Positions 10,298-19,917 of a stretch of 64,000 nucleotides of DNA are shown here, one piece after another. Source of the DNA: Stenotrophomonas sp. ISL-67 (GTDB lineage Bacteria; Pseudomonadota; Gammaproteobacteria; Xanthomonadales; Xanthomonadaceae). The stretch is from positions 62,001 to 126,000 of the forward strand of contig NZ_JAGGRL010000001.1 of NCBI RefSeq assembly GCF_018612915.1, given 5' to 3'. The notes under the pieces were generated by a model. That model worked only from the letters and a program-made list of their open reading frames with translations. It ran no database searches and was not told where the DNA came from. A program made the position numbers and the translations under genes. How positions within the stretch are numbered: position 1 is the stretch's first letter; the number at the start of each line of letters is the position of its first letter.

Positions 10298-10331
10298 AAG
10301 GCCCCTGGTGCAAACCAGGGGCTTTTCTTTT
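10298..10331 (+). terminator. Terminator after tRNA-Asp
   Basis: The stem AAGGCCCCTGG/CCAGGGGCTT-type hairpin is followed by a T-rich tract. It closes the hupB-tRNA-Val-tRNA-Asp unit. Confidence 0.85.
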
Positions 10332-10412
10332 TGGTTGCCGCCATGCCCCTGTTGGGGAGTGGCGCGAAGCGGGGTACACTGCCGGATTCGCCAATCGGGC
10401 CTTGATTTCTCC

Positions 10413-12386
10413 ATGCTGCAGAAACTTCGCGACAAGACCTCGGGCTGGATCGTTACCGTGATCCTGGGGCTGCTGATGATTCCGTTCCTGTTCGTGATCG
10501 ACTCCAGTTATCTGGGTGGTGTCGGTGCGCAGAACGTGGCCAAGGTGGCAGCGCCGCCGACCTGGTGGCGCTCGGCGCCGTCGTGGTGGCCGGTGTCCTT
10601 CCTGTGGCAGCACCATGAAATCAGTGCGGAAGAATTCCGTACCCGTTTCGAGCAGGCGCGCCAGCAGGCCCGCCAGCAGCAGGGCGAGAATTTCGACCCG
10701 CGCGAGTTCGAAAGCGTCGAGAACAAGCGCGCCGTGCTCGACCAGATGATCGACGAGCAGGTCGTGCGCCTGGCCGGCGAACAGTCCGGCATCGTCATCG
10801 GCGACGCCGCCGTGCGCGAAACCATCGCCTCCATCCCGGCCTTCATCGGCGCCGATGGCACGTTCAACCAGGACCAGTACCGCCTGGCGCTGAGCACCGG
10901 CAATCCGCCGCGTACGCCGGCACAGTTCGAAACGCTGGTGCGCGAGAGCCTGCAGCAGTCGATCATCCCGCAGGCCCTGCAGGAGTCGGGTTTCGTCACC
11001 AGTGCAGAGGCCGAGCGCCTGATGAACCTGCTGGGTGAAACCCGCGACGTCGAGATCGCCGCGCTGCCGGAACTGCCGGCCGATACCGCCGAAGTGACCG
11101 ACGCGCAGATCAAGCAGTGGTACGACAGCCACCCGAAGGACTTCCGCCAGCCGGAATCGGTGTCGCTGGAGTTCGTGGAAATCAATGCGGCCACGTTGCC
11201 GCCGGCCGTCGCGGCCGATGAAACCACCCTGCGCAAGCGCTACGCCGATGAAAAGCCGCGGTTCTCCACGCCTGAAGCACGTCTGGCGTCGCACATCCTG
11301 ATCGCCGCCGACGGCAGCGATCCGGCCAAGCTCAAGGCCGCCGAAGCGAAGGCCACTGCGCTGGCCGCGCAGGCCAAGGCGCCGGGTGCGGACTTCGCGG
11401 CGTTGGCCAAGGCCAATTCGGACGACACCGGTTCCAAGGACACCGGTGGCGACCTGGGCTGGGTCGAACGCGATGCAATGGTCAAGCCGTTTGAAGACGC
11501 GCTGTTTGGCATGAAGGCGGGCGAAGTGAGCGCGCCGGTCAAGACCGAGTTCGGTTACCACGTGCTGCAGCTGCGCGAGGTCCGTGGTGGCCAGCAGCGT
11601 CCGTTCGAGGACGTCCGCGACCAGCTCGCCGCCGAGCAGCTCAAGGCCGACAACGAAGGCGCGTTCTCCGAACTGAGCGGCCGCCTGGTCGACCAGGTCT
11701 ACAAGAATCCGACGTCGCTGCAGGGCGCCGCGGATGCGCTGAAGCTGAAGGTGCAGACGATCGGTCCGTTCACCCGCGACACGGCCAGCGGCATTGCCGC
11801 CAACCCGGCGGTGCTGCGTGCGGCGTTCTCCGACGTGCTGGTGCAGGACGGTACCGTGAGCGATCCGATCGCGATTACGCCCGACCACAGCGTGATGATC
11901 CGCGTGACCGACCACAGCCCGGAGCAGGCGCTGCCGCTGGACAAGGCCCGCGACGGGGTGATCGCCGCGATCCGTGCCGACCGCAACCGCCAGCTGTCGG
12001 CCAAGGCCGCCGATGCGCTGCTGGCCAAGCTCAATGCCGGGCAGACCCTGCAGGCGCTGGCCGCCGAAGAGAAGCTGCAGGTCAGCCCGCTGCCGGGCCT
12101 GCCGCGTACCCAGCCGGTGCCGACCCCGGAAATCAACCGCGCGGTGTTCGCCGTGAAGGCGCCGGCGGAAGGCAAGCCGAGCTATGGCAAGGTCGCCCTG
12201 CAGGATCGCTACGTGGTGTTCGCGGTCAACAAGGTCACCCCGCCGACCCTGGCAGACGTGCCGGCCGAGCAGAAGCAGCAGTTCAAGGACCAGCTGGACC
12301 AGGTCGACGGCATGGCCTCGGCCAAGGCCTTCATCCAGGCCATGCGCAAGCACTACAAAGTGCAGGTCGAGGAGGCCAACCTGTAA
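10413..12386 (+). CDS. ppiD: Periplasmic peptidyl-prolyl isomerase/chaperone, SurA-N type
   Basis: The 657-residue protein has one N-terminal transmembrane anchor (about 13-31, TVILGLLMIPFLFVI), a SurA-N-like helical region, and a parvulin-type rotamase domain in the middle. The rotamase domain carries ASHILIAADG, GGDLGWVERDAMVKPFEDALF and TEFGYHVLQLREV. A second low-similarity rotamase-like region follows. It should act at the periplasmic face of the SecYEG translocon on emerging outer-membrane and secreted proteins. Its place after hupB is the same as ppiD in E. coli. The start MLQKLRDKTSGW is typical. Confidence 0.92.
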   Translation: MLQKLRDKTSGWIVTVILGLLMIPFLFVIDSSYLGGVGAQNVAKVAAPPTWWRSAPSWWPVSFLWQHHEISAEEFRTRFEQARQQARQQQGENFDPREFESVENKRAVLDQMIDEQVVRLAGEQSGIVIGDAAVRETIASIPAFIGADGTFNQDQYRLALSTGNPPRTPAQFETLVRESLQQSIIPQALQESGFVTSAEAERLMNLLGETRDVEIAALPELPADTAEVTDAQIKQWYDSHPKDFRQPESVSLEFVEINAATLPPAVAADETTLRKRYADEKPRFSTPEARLASHILIAADGSDPAKLKAAEAKATALAAQAKAPGADFAALAKANSDDTGSKDTGGDLGWVERDAMVKPFEDALFGMKAGEVSAPVKTEFGYHVLQLREVRGGQQRPFEDVRDQLAAEQLKADNEGAFSELSGRLVDQVYKNPTSLQGAADALKLKVQTIGPFTRDTASGIAANPAVLRAAFSDVLVQDGTVSDPIAITPDHSVMIRVTDHSPEQALPLDKARDGVIAAIRADRNRQLSAKAADALLAKLNAGQTLQALAAEEKLQVSPLPGLPRTQPVPTPEINRAVFAVKAPAEGKPSYGKVALQDRYVVFAVNKVTPPTLADVPAEQKQQFKDQLDQVDGMASAKAFIQAMRKHYKVQVEEANL

Positions 12387-12396
12387 GGTTGGCCCG

Positions 12397-12419
12397 GTAG
12401 CGCCGGCCGTTGGCCGGCC
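12397..12419 (+). repeat. Single SMAG REP
   Basis: One GTAGCGCCGGCCGTTGGCCGGC element lies 11 bases after the ppiD stop. Confidence 0.85.
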
Positions 12420-12434
12420 CTCGTTGAAAACGCA

Positions 12435-12460
12435 GAAGGCCCGGCAATTGCCGGGCCTTC
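12435..12460. terminator. Bidirectional terminator between ppiD and mltD
   Basis: A perfect 26-bp palindrome (GAAGGCCCGGCAA/TTGCCGGGCCTTC) lies between the convergent genes with T-rich sequence on the + side. Confidence 0.75.
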
Positions 12461-12494
12461 ATTTTCTGGTGCGCCGCTGGATACCCAGCCCGCC

Positions 12495-13697
12495 TCAATC
12501 CTCGACGCGCAACACCGCACCCGGCTTGAGCACGCTGCTGCCGCTGAGGTTGTTCAACGACAGCAGTGCCTTCAACGGCATCCCGTAGCGCTTGGCAATC
12601 GTCCACGCCGACTCGCCGCTGCGCACGGTGTGCCGACGCACCTTCGGCCGGTCGGCGCTGGCCACGCTGCGGCGGGACACCTGCGTGTCCGCGCGCGGGC
12701 TGGCCGTCCCGGTCACGGGCACATCGGCCTTGGCCACCATCACCGACGCATCCACCGGCGCATGCGTGGCCGGGGCCAGCACGGTCACCTGGCCACTCGG
12801 GCGGCCCTTGCCGCTCGCCAGGGCCGGATTGAGCCGGGCGATGCGCGCCGGATCCAGCGAACGCTGCGCGGCCCACTGCTGCACGCTGGTGCCGGCAGGC
12901 AGGGGGTGGCCCTTCAGCACCGGCACGGTGCGGTCCAGCGAGGCCATCACGGCCGGGGTGGTTTCAGCGTCTTCCAGCACGCAGGCCAGCGCGTGCAGCT
13001 TCTCCACATACGCATAGGTCACCGGTGACAGCCCCGGCAGCTCGGCCGGGCGCGCGTTCTGTGCGTTCATGCCGGCCTTGCGCAGCGACTGCAGCACCCG
13101 GTACTCGCCGGCGTTGTAGGCCATGGTGGCCAGGCGCCAGTCGCCGCCGAACATCCCGTGCAGGGTCTTGAGGTAACGCACCGCCGCCTGGGTGGAGTCG
13201 GCCGCCGACAGCCGGCCGTCATAGCCGCTGGTCATCTGCACGCGGTGGTTCTTCGCGGTGGTCGCGATGAACTGCCACAGCCCGGCGGGGCCGGCGCCAT
13301 TACGCGCGTTGGGGCGGTAGCCGCTTTCCACGAACGGGATCAGTGCGAATTCGGTAGGCAGGTTGGCGTTGCGCAGTTCTTCGACCACATAGCCGAACAA
13401 CACCAGCGCATCGTCATCCTGGTTGGCCAAACGCGAAGGCGCATGCGCGAACTGCTTCCGCCAGCGTGGGCTGGCCGCCTCGACATCGCAGGTGGGTTCG
13501 GCCAGGCCATCGCGGAAGCTGGCGAAGATATCCTGGCCGTTGCGGACCGAGACCGGGGGCAGGGCAGCGCCATCCAGCGGCAGCTGCGACAGCCCGGCCA
13601 CGTTCTGCGACATCCCCGCACTCAACGACTGGGCGCCCGCAGTGCCGGCCAGGGCAATCGCCAGGCCTGCCGCGAGCGGCAACCATCGCCGACTCAT
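12495..13697 (-). CDS. mltD: Membrane-bound lytic murein transglycosylase D with LysM
   Basis: The 400-residue protein should cleave peptidoglycan glycan strands in the periplasm. A signal peptide ends near AGA-Q (about residue 22). The SLT domain has the catalytic glutamate E124 in FVESGY, followed by [11 protein letters not shown] and [10 protein letters not shown]. One LysM domain is clear at the C-terminus (about 355-398, [17 protein letters not shown]), with a degenerate LysM-like stretch before it. The ATG overlaps the gloB stop (ATGA), so the two are translationally coupled. Confidence 0.93.
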   Translation of the reverse strand: MSRRWLPLAAGLAIALAGTAGAQSLSAGMSQNVAGLSQLPLDGAALPPVSVRNGQDIFASFRDGLAEPTCDVEAASPRWRKQFAHAPSRLANQDDDALVLFGYVVEELRNANLPTEFALIPFVESGYRPNARNGAGPAGLWQFIATTAKNHRVQMTSGYDGRLSAADSTQAAVRYLKTLHGMFGGDWRLATMAYNAGEYRVLQSLRKAGMNAQNARPAELPGLSPVTYAYVEKLHALACVLEDAETTPAVMASLDRTVPVLKGHPLPAGTSVQQWAAQRSLDPARIARLNPALASGKGRPSGQVTVLAPATHAPVDASVMVAKADVPVTGTASPRADTQVSRRSVASADRPKVRRHTVRSGESAWTIAKRYGMPLKALLSLNNLSGSSVLKPGAVLRVED

Positions 13698-14461
13698 GTT
13701 CGGAATCCGTCTTTCCAGCCCCGCAGACCTGCAAGGACATCGACTTCATCGGTGACGGGACGACCGAGGTGCTGGCTGACAGCAGCGCGGACAGCGGGAG
13801 TATCGGTTCGCAGGAACGGGTTGCATTCCAGCTCGCTGGCCAACGTAACCGGCAGCGTGGGGCGTTCATCGCGGCGCATGGCCAGTGCCTCCTTTTGGCG
13901 TCGCGCGAGCGCGGCGTTGGCGGGGTCGACATGCCGCGCGAAGACGGCATTTGACGCGGTGTACTCATGGCCGCAGCACAGCAACAGGTGCGGCGGCAGG
14001 GACGCCAGCTTGTGCAGTGAAGCCAGAAGCTGGGGGGGCGTACCTTCGAACATCCGGCCACAGCCCAGGCTGAACAACGCATCGCCGCTGAAAAGATGTT
14101 CAGCGCTGTGAAATGCGATATGCGACCGGGTGTGTCCGGGCACGGATACTACGTCCATCTCCAGCCCCAGTGCCTGAATTCGTTCACCTTCGCCGACACG
14201 GCGGGTCGCCCCGGGAATGCGCGGGTCGTCCGGGGCGATCACCGCAAGCCCCGGAAACCGGGCCTGCAGCTCGGCCACACCGCCGATGTGGTCGTCGTGG
14301 TGATGGGTGAGCAGGACCGTGTGCGGTCGCCAGTTGTGCTGCGCTGCGGCGGCCAGCACCGGGGCAGCTTGGCCGGGGTCGACCACGATGACCTGGCCGT
14401 CGTCGGCGACCAGCGCCCAGATGTAGTTGTCCGCGAATGCGGGTAGGGCGGTCAGTCGCAT
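13694..14461 (-). CDS. gloB: Hydroxyacylglutathione hydrolase (glyoxalase II)
   Basis: The 255-residue metallo-beta-lactamase-fold enzyme hydrolyses S-lactoylglutathione to D-lactate and glutathione. The dinuclear metal motif [10 protein letters not shown] (52-61) is intact, with later ligands in [22 protein letters not shown] and CCGHEYT. Length matches the family. It is divergent from the methyltransferase gene 11 bases away and coupled to mltD downstream. The start gives [15 protein letters not shown], typical of GloB. Confidence 0.95.
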   Translation of the reverse strand: MRLTALPAFADNYIWALVADDGQVIVVDPGQAAPVLAAAAQHNWRPHTVLLTHHHDDHIGGVAELQARFPGLAVIAPDDPRIPGATRRVGEGERIQALGLEMDVVSVPGHTRSHIAFHSAEHLFSGDALFSLGCGRMFEGTPPQLLASLHKLASLPPHLLLCCGHEYTASNAVFARHVDPANAALARRQKEALAMRRDERPTLPVTLASELECNPFLRTDTPAVRAAVSQHLGRPVTDEVDVLAGLRGWKDGFRT

Positions 14462-14472
14462 AGAATTGGACC

Positions 14473-15117
14473 ATGCCCGCCGCGCCGAGCCCCCGTCAAG
14501 TTTCCGTCGCATCCTGGTTTGATACTGAACCGGCGCAAGCGCTGCGTGAGCTCGAGCGGAAAGCCCTGGAGCCGGTGCTGGCGTCGCACCCGCTCAACCC
14601 CTGGTTGTGGATTGCACCGAACCCGGCCTGGCTGGACGCGGCTGCGCTGCCAGGGCAGGGCGTGCGCCTGCACCGCAGCGAGGGCGGCTATAGCGGCGAT
14701 GTCACCTGCGCGCTGCCGCTGCCGTTCCAGAGCGAGAGCCTCAACGCGATCGTGCTGCAGCATGTGACCGCCCGCGACGCCGAACAGCTCATTGCCGACT
14801 GCGCCCGGGTGTTGATGCCGGGTGGCCGCCTGTGGCTGTCCACGCTCAATCCGTTCAGCCCGTTCCGCCGCCAATGGCGCCGGCATGGGCTGGTGGTGCG
14901 CACCCCGCAGCGGCTGCGCCACATCCTGGAGCGGGCCGGACTGGCCTGCGATGACCTGGCCTGGCTGGGACCGATGTGGCGCGACCGCGCGCCCGAGCGC
15001 GGCAGTGTGGCCGCCCTGCGCGCGGCGTGCCTGTTCACCGCCGAAAAACGCACCCTGGCCCTGCCAGGACCTACGCCACTGCCGGTACGCCGTTGGCACG
15101 GCACCGTGGCGACCTGA
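14473..15117 (+). CDS. Class I SAM-dependent methyltransferase, YafS-like
   Basis: The 214-residue protein has a Methyltransf_11-like core: [19 protein letters not shown] (motif III region) and [17 protein letters not shown] (post-motif). The usual glycine-rich motif I is weak. The gene sits between gloB and rnhA, the same place as yafS in E. coli, so orthology is likely. The substrate is not known. Confidence 0.8.
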   Translation: MPAAPSPRQVSVASWFDTEPAQALRELERKALEPVLASHPLNPWLWIAPNPAWLDAAALPGQGVRLHRSEGGYSGDVTCALPLPFQSESLNAIVLQHVTARDAEQLIADCARVLMPGGRLWLSTLNPFSPFRRQWRRHGLVVRTPQRLRHILERAGLACDDLAWLGPMWRDRAPERGSVAALRAACLFTAEKRTLALPGPTPLPVRRWHGTVAT

Positions 15118-15129
15118 TCTGGAGTTGTA

Positions 15130-15582
15130 TTGAAAACCATTGAAATCCACACCGACGGTTCCTGCCTCGGCAACCCCGGCCCCGGCGGCTGGGCCGCGTT
15201 GATGCGCTACAAGGGGCACGAGCGGGAGCTGAGCGGCGGTGAAGCGCACACCACCAACAACCGGATGGAGCTGATGGCGGCCATTTCCGGCCTGGAATCG
15301 CTGACCGAGCCGTGCGAGATCGTGCTGTTCACCGATTCGCAGTACGTGCGCCAGGGCCTGACCCAGTGGCTGCCGGGCTGGATCCGCAAAAACTGGAAGA
15401 CCGCCGGCGGCGACCCGGTCAAGAACCGCGACCTGTGGGAGCGGCTGCACGCGGCCACCCAGAAGCACAGCATCGACTGGCGCTGGGTGAAGGGCCACTC
15501 CGGCGACCCCGACAACGAGCGGGTGGATACGTTGGCGCGCGACGCCGCGATCCGGATCCGTGCCGCCGGCCCGGTACACTGA
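15130..15582 (+). CDS. rnhA: Ribonuclease HI
   Basis: The 150-residue enzyme removes RNA from RNA/DNA hybrids. The DEDD carboxylates are visible at D9 ([14 protein letters not shown]), in NRMELMAAI, in FTDSQYV and in [10 protein letters not shown]. The start codon is TTG at 15130, preceded by GGAG; no ATG or GTG upstream would preserve the conserved N-terminus [10 protein letters not shown]. The gene ends 4 bases before the dnaQ start. Confidence 0.96.
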   Translation: MKTIEIHTDGSCLGNPGPGGWAALMRYKGHERELSGGEAHTTNNRMELMAAISGLESLTEPCEIVLFTDSQYVRQGLTQWLPGWIRKNWKTAGGDPVKNRDLWERLHAATQKHSIDWRWVKGHSGDPDNERVDTLARDAAIRIRAAGPVH

Positions 15583-15586
15583 GCCC

Positions 15587-16312
15587 ATGCGTCAGATCAT
15601 CCTCGACACCGAAACCACCGGCCTGGAATGGCGCAAGGGCAACCGCATCGTCGAAATCGGCTGTGTGGAACTGCTGGAGCGCCGCCCCAGCGGCCACAAT
15701 TTCCACCAGTACCTCAAGCCGGACTGCGAGTTCGAACAGGGCGCGCAGGAAGTCACCGGGCTGACCTTGGAATTCCTGGCCGACAAGCCCGTGTTCGCGG
15801 AGGTCGCCGAAGAATTCCTGGCCTACATCGACGGCGCCGAGCTGATCATCCACAACGCCGCGTTCGATCTGGGCTTCCTGGATTACGAGCTGTCGTTGCT
15901 GGGCGACCAGTACGGAAAGATCACCGACCGCTGCACCGTGATCGATACGCTGAAGATGGCACGCGAGCGCTATCCGGGCCAGCGCAACTCGCTCGATGCG
16001 CTGTGCAAACGCCTGGGCGTGGACAACGCGCACCGCCAGCTGCACGGCGGCCTGCTCGATGCCCAGATCCTGGGCGATGTGTATATCGCGCTGACCTCCG
16101 GCCAGGAGGAGATCGGCTTTGGTTCAGCCGACGACGCCCGCCCCGGCACCGCCCACGCCCAGGCCTTCGACACCAGCCGCCTGCTGCCGCGTCCGCGCGT
16201 GGTGGCTACCGCCTCGGAGCTGGAAGCGCACGAGGCGCGCCTGGCCAAGCTGCGCAAGAAGGCCGGTCATGCGATCTGGGATGGGCCGAAGGCGGAAGAG
16301 GCGGTGGCCTGA
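15587..16312 (+). CDS. dnaQ: DNA polymerase III epsilon subunit (3'-5' exonuclease)
   Basis: The 241-residue proofreading subunit carries the DEDDh exonuclease motifs: LDTETTGLEWRKGNRIVEIG (Exo I), HNAAFDLGFLDYEL (Exo II) and HGGLLDAQILGDVY (Exo III with catalytic His). The C-terminal helical tail binds the alpha subunit. The chosen start gives MRQIILDTETTG. It is tightly packed behind rnhA. Confidence 0.96.
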   Translation: MRQIILDTETTGLEWRKGNRIVEIGCVELLERRPSGHNFHQYLKPDCEFEQGAQEVTGLTLEFLADKPVFAEVAEEFLAYIDGAELIIHNAAFDLGFLDYELSLLGDQYGKITDRCTVIDTLKMARERYPGQRNSLDALCKRLGVDNAHRQLHGGLLDAQILGDVYIALTSGQEEIGFGSADDARPGTAHAQAFDTSRLLPRPRVVATASELEAHEARLAKLRKKAGHAIWDGPKAEEAVA

Positions 16313-16359
16313 TGCCGCGGCTTCGGCGGGCATAACGTTGGCCGGCCCACGCAATCCCG

Positions 16360-17064
16360 CTAATGGCAGCGGACCAGAATCACCGTGATGTTGTCGGAGC
16401 CGCCGCCATCCAGCGCGGCGGCCACCAGCGTATCCACGCATTCCTGCGCGCTGGCGTCGTCGTAGGCGAGGGTGCGGGCGATGCCCGTGTCTTCCACTTC
16501 CTCGGTCAGCCCATCGCTGCACAGCAGCAGCTGCATGCCCGGGCGCAGCTCGCCGGCGGTGGTCGCCACGTTCAGGTGCGCCGGGTCGGTCACCCCCAGC
16601 GCCTGGGTCACCACGTTGCGGTGCGGGTGCGCGCGGGCCTCTTCGGCCGTGAGGTTGCCCTGCGCCACCATTTCCTGGACCACGCTGTGGTCCTGGCTCA
16701 GCTGTGCAAGCTTGCCATCGCGCCACAGGTAGGCGCGGCTGTCGCCAACCCAGGCCACTTCATAGCGATTGCCCTGCACCCGCGCGGCCACGACCGTGGT
16801 GCCCATGGGCAGGCTGTCATTGCGCCGGCGCGAGGTGCGGATGATTTCCTCATCGGCCACCCGGATCGCGTGCGCGAGCGTCGCGCCCTGGCGGATCTCG
16901 CGCACGATGGTCTCGCGCGCCAGCGCACTGGCCACCTCGCCACAGGCGTGTCCGCCCATGCCATCGGCCACCAGCCACAGCGCAAGCTCCCCGTCCCCGT
17001 AGTAGGTGTCCTCGTTGAGGTCACGGCGCAGGCCAGGATGGGTCAGGTGTCCGAATTCGATCAT
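16360..17064 (-). CDS. PP2C-family serine/threonine protein phosphatase
   Basis: The 234-residue cytosolic phosphatase has the metal-binding motifs of bacterial PP2C/Stp enzymes: RDLNEDTYY, LVADGMGGH near the N-terminus, WVGDSRAYL, and LLCSDGLTEEVED plus GGSDNITVIL near the C-terminus. No transmembrane or regulatory domain is fused. It is convergent with dnaQ and not next to a protein kinase gene, so its substrates cannot be inferred. Confidence 0.92.
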   Translation of the reverse strand: MIEFGHLTHPGLRRDLNEDTYYGDGELALWLVADGMGGHACGEVASALARETIVREIRQGATLAHAIRVADEEIIRTSRRRNDSLPMGTTVVAARVQGNRYEVAWVGDSRAYLWRDGKLAQLSQDHSVVQEMVAQGNLTAEEARAHPHRNVVTQALGVTDPAHLNVATTAGELRPGMQLLLCSDGLTEEVEDTGIARTLAYDDASAQECVDTLVAAALDGGGSDNITVILVRCH

Positions 17065-17233
17065 GAGTGGTGCGTTGGCCGGGAGTGTCGCTGGGGAATA
17101 ACGGCATGATCGCGGCCCTGCGGACATCCGGCAAGGCGTCGATACAGAAGAAATTCATCGGAAGCCGGGGAATGGCTTGCCGTCTGCGTCTCCTGACCGT
17201 ATTATTCGCTCCCCGGTTCGCCGGGGACCATCT

Positions 17234-17324
17234 GGAGAGGTGGCAGAGCGGTTGAATGTACCTGACTCGAAATCAGGCAGGCGTTTATAGCGCCTCGGGG
17301 GTTCGAATCCCCCCCTCTCCGCCA
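17234..17324 (+). tRNA. tRNA-Ser (CGA)
   Basis: The 91-nt class II tRNA has a long variable arm, acceptor GGAGAGG/CCTCTCC, anticodon CGA in CTGACTCGAAATCAG, and encoded CCA. Its 3' half is part of the 81-bp palindrome described separately. Confidence 0.95.
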
Positions 17325-17386
17325 GACACGCAAAAAGGCCACCCATTGGGTGGCTTTTTTGCGTGTCTGGCGGAGAGGGGGGGATT
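17306..17386. repeat. 81-bp near-perfect palindrome spanning the tRNA-Ser(CGA) 3' end and terminator
   Basis: Two 40-nt arms flank the single base at 17346, with one mismatch (a G-T pair in RNA). The left arm starts inside the T-arm of the tRNA, includes the 3' acceptor strand and CCA, and continues through the terminator. The right arm is the reverse complement, so an inverted ghost of the tRNA 3' end lies at about 17365-17386. The core GGCCACCCA/TGGGTGGCTTTTTT serves as terminator. Confidence 0.9.
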
Positions 17387-17390
17387 GCAA

Positions 17391-17520
17391 CGGCGCTTTG
17401 CGCCGTTGCCCCCGCGTGTTTCCTCTCCCCGCCCCTGTCGGGGCAGCCCCTCAACAGAGGGGCTTGTCCTCCCCGACGGCGTAAAATCACGCCCGCATGG
17501 CTGAGTGTTGGCCGGCATCG
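17391..17520 (+). other. Gene-free stretch after tRNA-Ser(CGA)
   Basis: Between the palindrome and the next repeat lies GC-rich sequence with small hairpins (GGCGCTTTGCGCC, CCCCTGTCGGGG, CCCCTCAACAGAGGGG). No open frame resembling a protein and no clear promoter could be recognised. Confidence 0.4.
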
Positions 17521-17592
17521 TGAACCACGCTACCTGGCGACGCGCTCAAGGGTGCGGCGCACACTTTTCATGCGGCGCGGCGTGGCTCTACG
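17521..17592 (-). repeat. Long GTAG dispersed element, copy A
   Basis: Read on the minus strand it begins CCGTAGAGCCACGCCGCGCC and continues through GCATGAA, TTGAGCGCGTCGCCA and GTAGCGTGGTTCA. The same modules, in the same order, occur at 20671-20769 on the plus strand, where an extra block of about 27 bases is present. Confidence 0.7.
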
Positions 17593-17628
17593 GCTAAACT
17601 GAGTGCAACAGAACAGTGGTGTGCCCCC

Positions 17629-18021
17629 ATGAGCGCAGAAATCCAAGTCCCCGTGTCCTTTGGCGAGCTACTGGACAAGATCTCCATCCTGCAGATCAAG
17701 TCCGAGCGGGTCAGCGATCCGGGCAAGCTGGTCAACATCCGCGCCGAATTGAGCGCGCTGGAGAAAACCTGGATGGTGCACCCGGCCGGGGGCAAGGACA
17801 TCGCCAAGCTGCGCACCGAGCTCAAGGACGTCAACGAAAAGCTGTGGGATATCGAAGACAACGTCCGCCTGAAAGACAGGGCAGGGGAGTTCGATGAGGC
17901 GTTCGTCGCCCTGGCCCGCAGCGTTTACCAGAACAACGATGAGCGGGCGCGCATCAAGAAGGACATCAACAAGGCGCTGGGTTCGCTGTACATCGAAGAG
18001 AAATCGTACAAGCACGCCTGA
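17629..18021 (+). CDS. DUF6165 family protein
   Basis: The 130-residue hydrophilic, mostly helical protein begins MSAEIQVPVSFGELLDKISIL and has long charged helices rich in Lys/Glu. I recognise it as a DUF6165-type protein, a family of unknown function often near lipopolysaccharide sugar genes. Here a family-9 glycosyltransferase and Kdo kinase follow within 1.2 kb, which fits a role near LPS core assembly, but no enzymatic motif is visible. Confidence 0.7.
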   Translation: MSAEIQVPVSFGELLDKISILQIKSERVSDPGKLVNIRAELSALEKTWMVHPAGGKDIAKLRTELKDVNEKLWDIEDNVRLKDRAGEFDEAFVALARSVYQNNDERARIKKDINKALGSLYIEEKSYKHA

Positions 18022-18022
18022 C

Positions 18023-18101
18023 GGTAGAGCCGGGCTCTGCCCGGCTGCTGTCCGTGGCGGTCCCGCATCGCCTGGTTGCCGGGCAGAGCCCGGCACTACC
18101 G
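18023..18101. repeat. Inverted GTAG repeats (GTAGAGCCGGGCTCTGCCCGGC type)
   Basis: GTAGAGCCGGGCTCTGCCCGG (18023 onward) faces TTGCCGGGCAGAGCCCGGCACTAC (ending 18099) around a 30-base spacer. They lie between the convergent DUF6165 and glycosyltransferase genes. Confidence 0.8.
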
Positions 18102-18102
18102 G

Positions 18103-19146
18103 TCATGCGTTATCGGCAACGTAGCGCTCGAAGGCGGCAATGCCGTCTTCCACGGCAATCAGCTGCATCACATCGTCGAACTCGATCTTGGTGCCCCATT
18201 TGAGTTCGCTGGCCGGCTTGCCCAGGAACTTCCGCGCGGCATCGTCATAGCGGTCCACGCAGTAGCGGCGGTCCGAATAGGGGCCGCTGCGGTGTGGGTT
18301 GCTGGCCGCGTGCAGGCCCAGCACCTTGGTGCCCATCGCGTTGGCGATGTGCATCGGGCCCGAATCCGGGGTCATCACCAGCGCCGCGCGGGCCAGCAGG
18401 GCCGGCAGCTGCTTGAGCGTGTCCTTGCCCACCAGGTCCAGCGCAGGGGTGTCCAGCTGTGCCTGGATGGCGTCGGCCATGCCACGCTCCAGCTCGCTGC
18501 GGCCGCCGCACAGCACCACCCGCCAGCCGCGCGCTACCGCGTGGTTGGCCACCGCGGCATAGCGGTCGGCATACCAGTTGCGGCGCACGTGGCTGGAGCA
18601 GGGCGAGATCATCAGCACCGGCCGGCCATCGTCCTGCCACTGGGCCTGCGCCCATTCCACGGCTGCCGGCGGCACCGCCAGGTCCCAGCTGACCTCGGTC
18701 TGGCGGATTCCCAGCGGTTCGCAGAAGCTGCCCATCGCATCGAGCACGTGGATGCCGGGCCGGTCGGGGATGCGTTCGTTGATGAAAAGGCCGTGCAGGT
18801 CCTTGGAGCGCGCCTTGTCGTAGCCAATCCGGCGTACCGCCGGGACGAACGCCGACAGCACGTTGGCGCGGAAGGCTACCTGCATCTGCAGCAGCGCCTC
18901 GAAGCGCCCCGGGGGCAGCGAAGCGCGCAGGGCGCGCATGCCGGCCAGCCCGGTCTTCTTGTCGTAGGCGTGGAACACCACCCCCGGCAGGCCGTCGAGC
19001 AGCTTGTGCCCGGCCTTGTCGATGATCCAGTGCAGTTCGGTGCCCGGCCGTGCCTGCTGCAGCGTGCGCACCAGCGGCACCACGTGGGTGACATCGCCCA
19101 GTGCGGACAAACGCAAAAGACACAAGGAAGAGGACGCTGATGCCAT
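18103..19146 (-). CDS. Glycosyltransferase family 9 (heptosyltransferase-like)
   Basis: The 347-residue GT-B protein resembles LPS heptosyltransferases (WaaC/WaaF). It has the N-terminal [20 protein letters not shown] motif, the central [18 protein letters not shown] region, and the donor-binding [21 protein letters not shown] motif. It should act on the cytoplasmic face of the inner membrane, adding a sugar to the LPS inner core. The start gives [18 protein letters not shown]. It is divergent from the Kdo kinase 21 bases away, which supports a shared LPS-core role. Confidence 0.85.
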   Translation of the reverse strand: MASASSSLCLLRLSALGDVTHVVPLVRTLQQARPGTELHWIIDKAGHKLLDGLPGVVFHAYDKKTGLAGMRALRASLPPGRFEALLQMQVAFRANVLSAFVPAVRRIGYDKARSKDLHGLFINERIPDRPGIHVLDAMGSFCEPLGIRQTEVSWDLAVPPAAVEWAQAQWQDDGRPVLMISPCSSHVRRNWYADRYAAVANHAVARGWRVVLCGGRSELERGMADAIQAQLDTPALDLVGKDTLKQLPALLARAALVMTPDSGPMHIANAMGTKVLGLHAASNPHRSGPYSDRRYCVDRYDDAARKFLGKPASELKWGTKIEFDDVMQLIAVEDGIAAFERYVADNA

Positions 19147-19167
19147 GGTGTTGTTAGACTCGAAGGA

Positions 19168-19917
19168 ATGGTCGCATTCGACGCCACTGAAGCGCTGACG
19201 CCCTGCCGCGATGGACGCGGCATGGGTGCCATTCTGTTCGACCGCGAACGCCTGCGGCAAGCCGAGATGAGCCTGTTCTCCCCGGCCCACTGGGGCGACC
19301 GGGCGCGCCCGGTCGGCGATGGCGGGCGCGGCGGGGCCTGGTTCGTCGATGCGCCCTTCGGCCATTGCGTGCTGCGCCAGTACCTGCGCGGCGGCATGGC
19401 GGCCAAGCTCAGCCACGACCAGTACCTGTGGCGCGGTGCCAACCGCACCCGCAGTTTCGCCGAGTTTCGCCTGATGCGCGCCCTGCGTGCGCTGAAGCTG
19501 CCGGTGCCGCGCCCGATCGCTGCGTTCTACATGCGCGATGGCCTGCGCTACCGTGCCGCGATCCTGATGGAGCGCCTGGAAGGCGTACGTTCGCTGGCCG
19601 ACCGTGCGCTGGTGGCCGGTCGCGGTGCCCCCTGGGAAGAGGCCGGCCGGCTGATCGCGCGCTTCCACCGCGCCGGGCTGGACCATGCGGATCTCAACGC
19701 CCACAACATCCTGTTCGACGCCAACGGCCACGGCTGGCTCATCGATTTCGACCGCGGCGTGCAGCGCATTCCGGCCACCGCCTGGCGCGAGCGCAACCTC
19801 AAGCGCCTGCACCGTTCGCTGGTGAAGCTGCGCGGTGAGCGCAGCCACGATGAGGTCGAGAAGGACTTCGCACGCCTGCGCCGGGCCTACGACCTGGCCT
19901 GGAACCGGGGCTACTGA
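19168..19917 (+). CDS. kdkA: 3-deoxy-D-manno-octulosonic acid (Kdo) kinase
   Basis: The 249-residue protein is a small kinase-fold enzyme of the KdkA/WaaP family that phosphorylates Kdo in lipid A-core. Visible features are [22 protein letters not shown], the catalytic loop [12 protein letters not shown] and the metal-binding LIDFDRG. These are the standard sugar-kinase HxDLxxxN and DFD motifs. The start codon is GTG/ATG-like M at 19168. The stop overlaps the next start (TGATGG), implying co-translation. Confidence 0.88.
   Translation: MVAFDATEALTPCRDGRGMGAILFDRERLRQAEMSLFSPAHWGDRARPVGDGGRGGAWFVDAPFGHCVLRQYLRGGMAAKLSHDQYLWRGANRTRSFAEFRLMRALRALKLPVPRPIAAFYMRDGLRYRAAILMERLEGVRSLADRALVAGRGAPWEEAGRLIARFHRAGLDHADLNAHNILFDANGHGWLIDFDRGVQRIPATAWRERNLKRLHRSLVKLRGERSHDEVEKDFARLRRAYDLAWNRGY

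Noticed and set aside
10233-12353. A 706-codon open frame antisense to ppiD
   Set aside because: The opposite strand is an unambiguous PpiD; the antisense product is low-complexity and crosses a tRNA.
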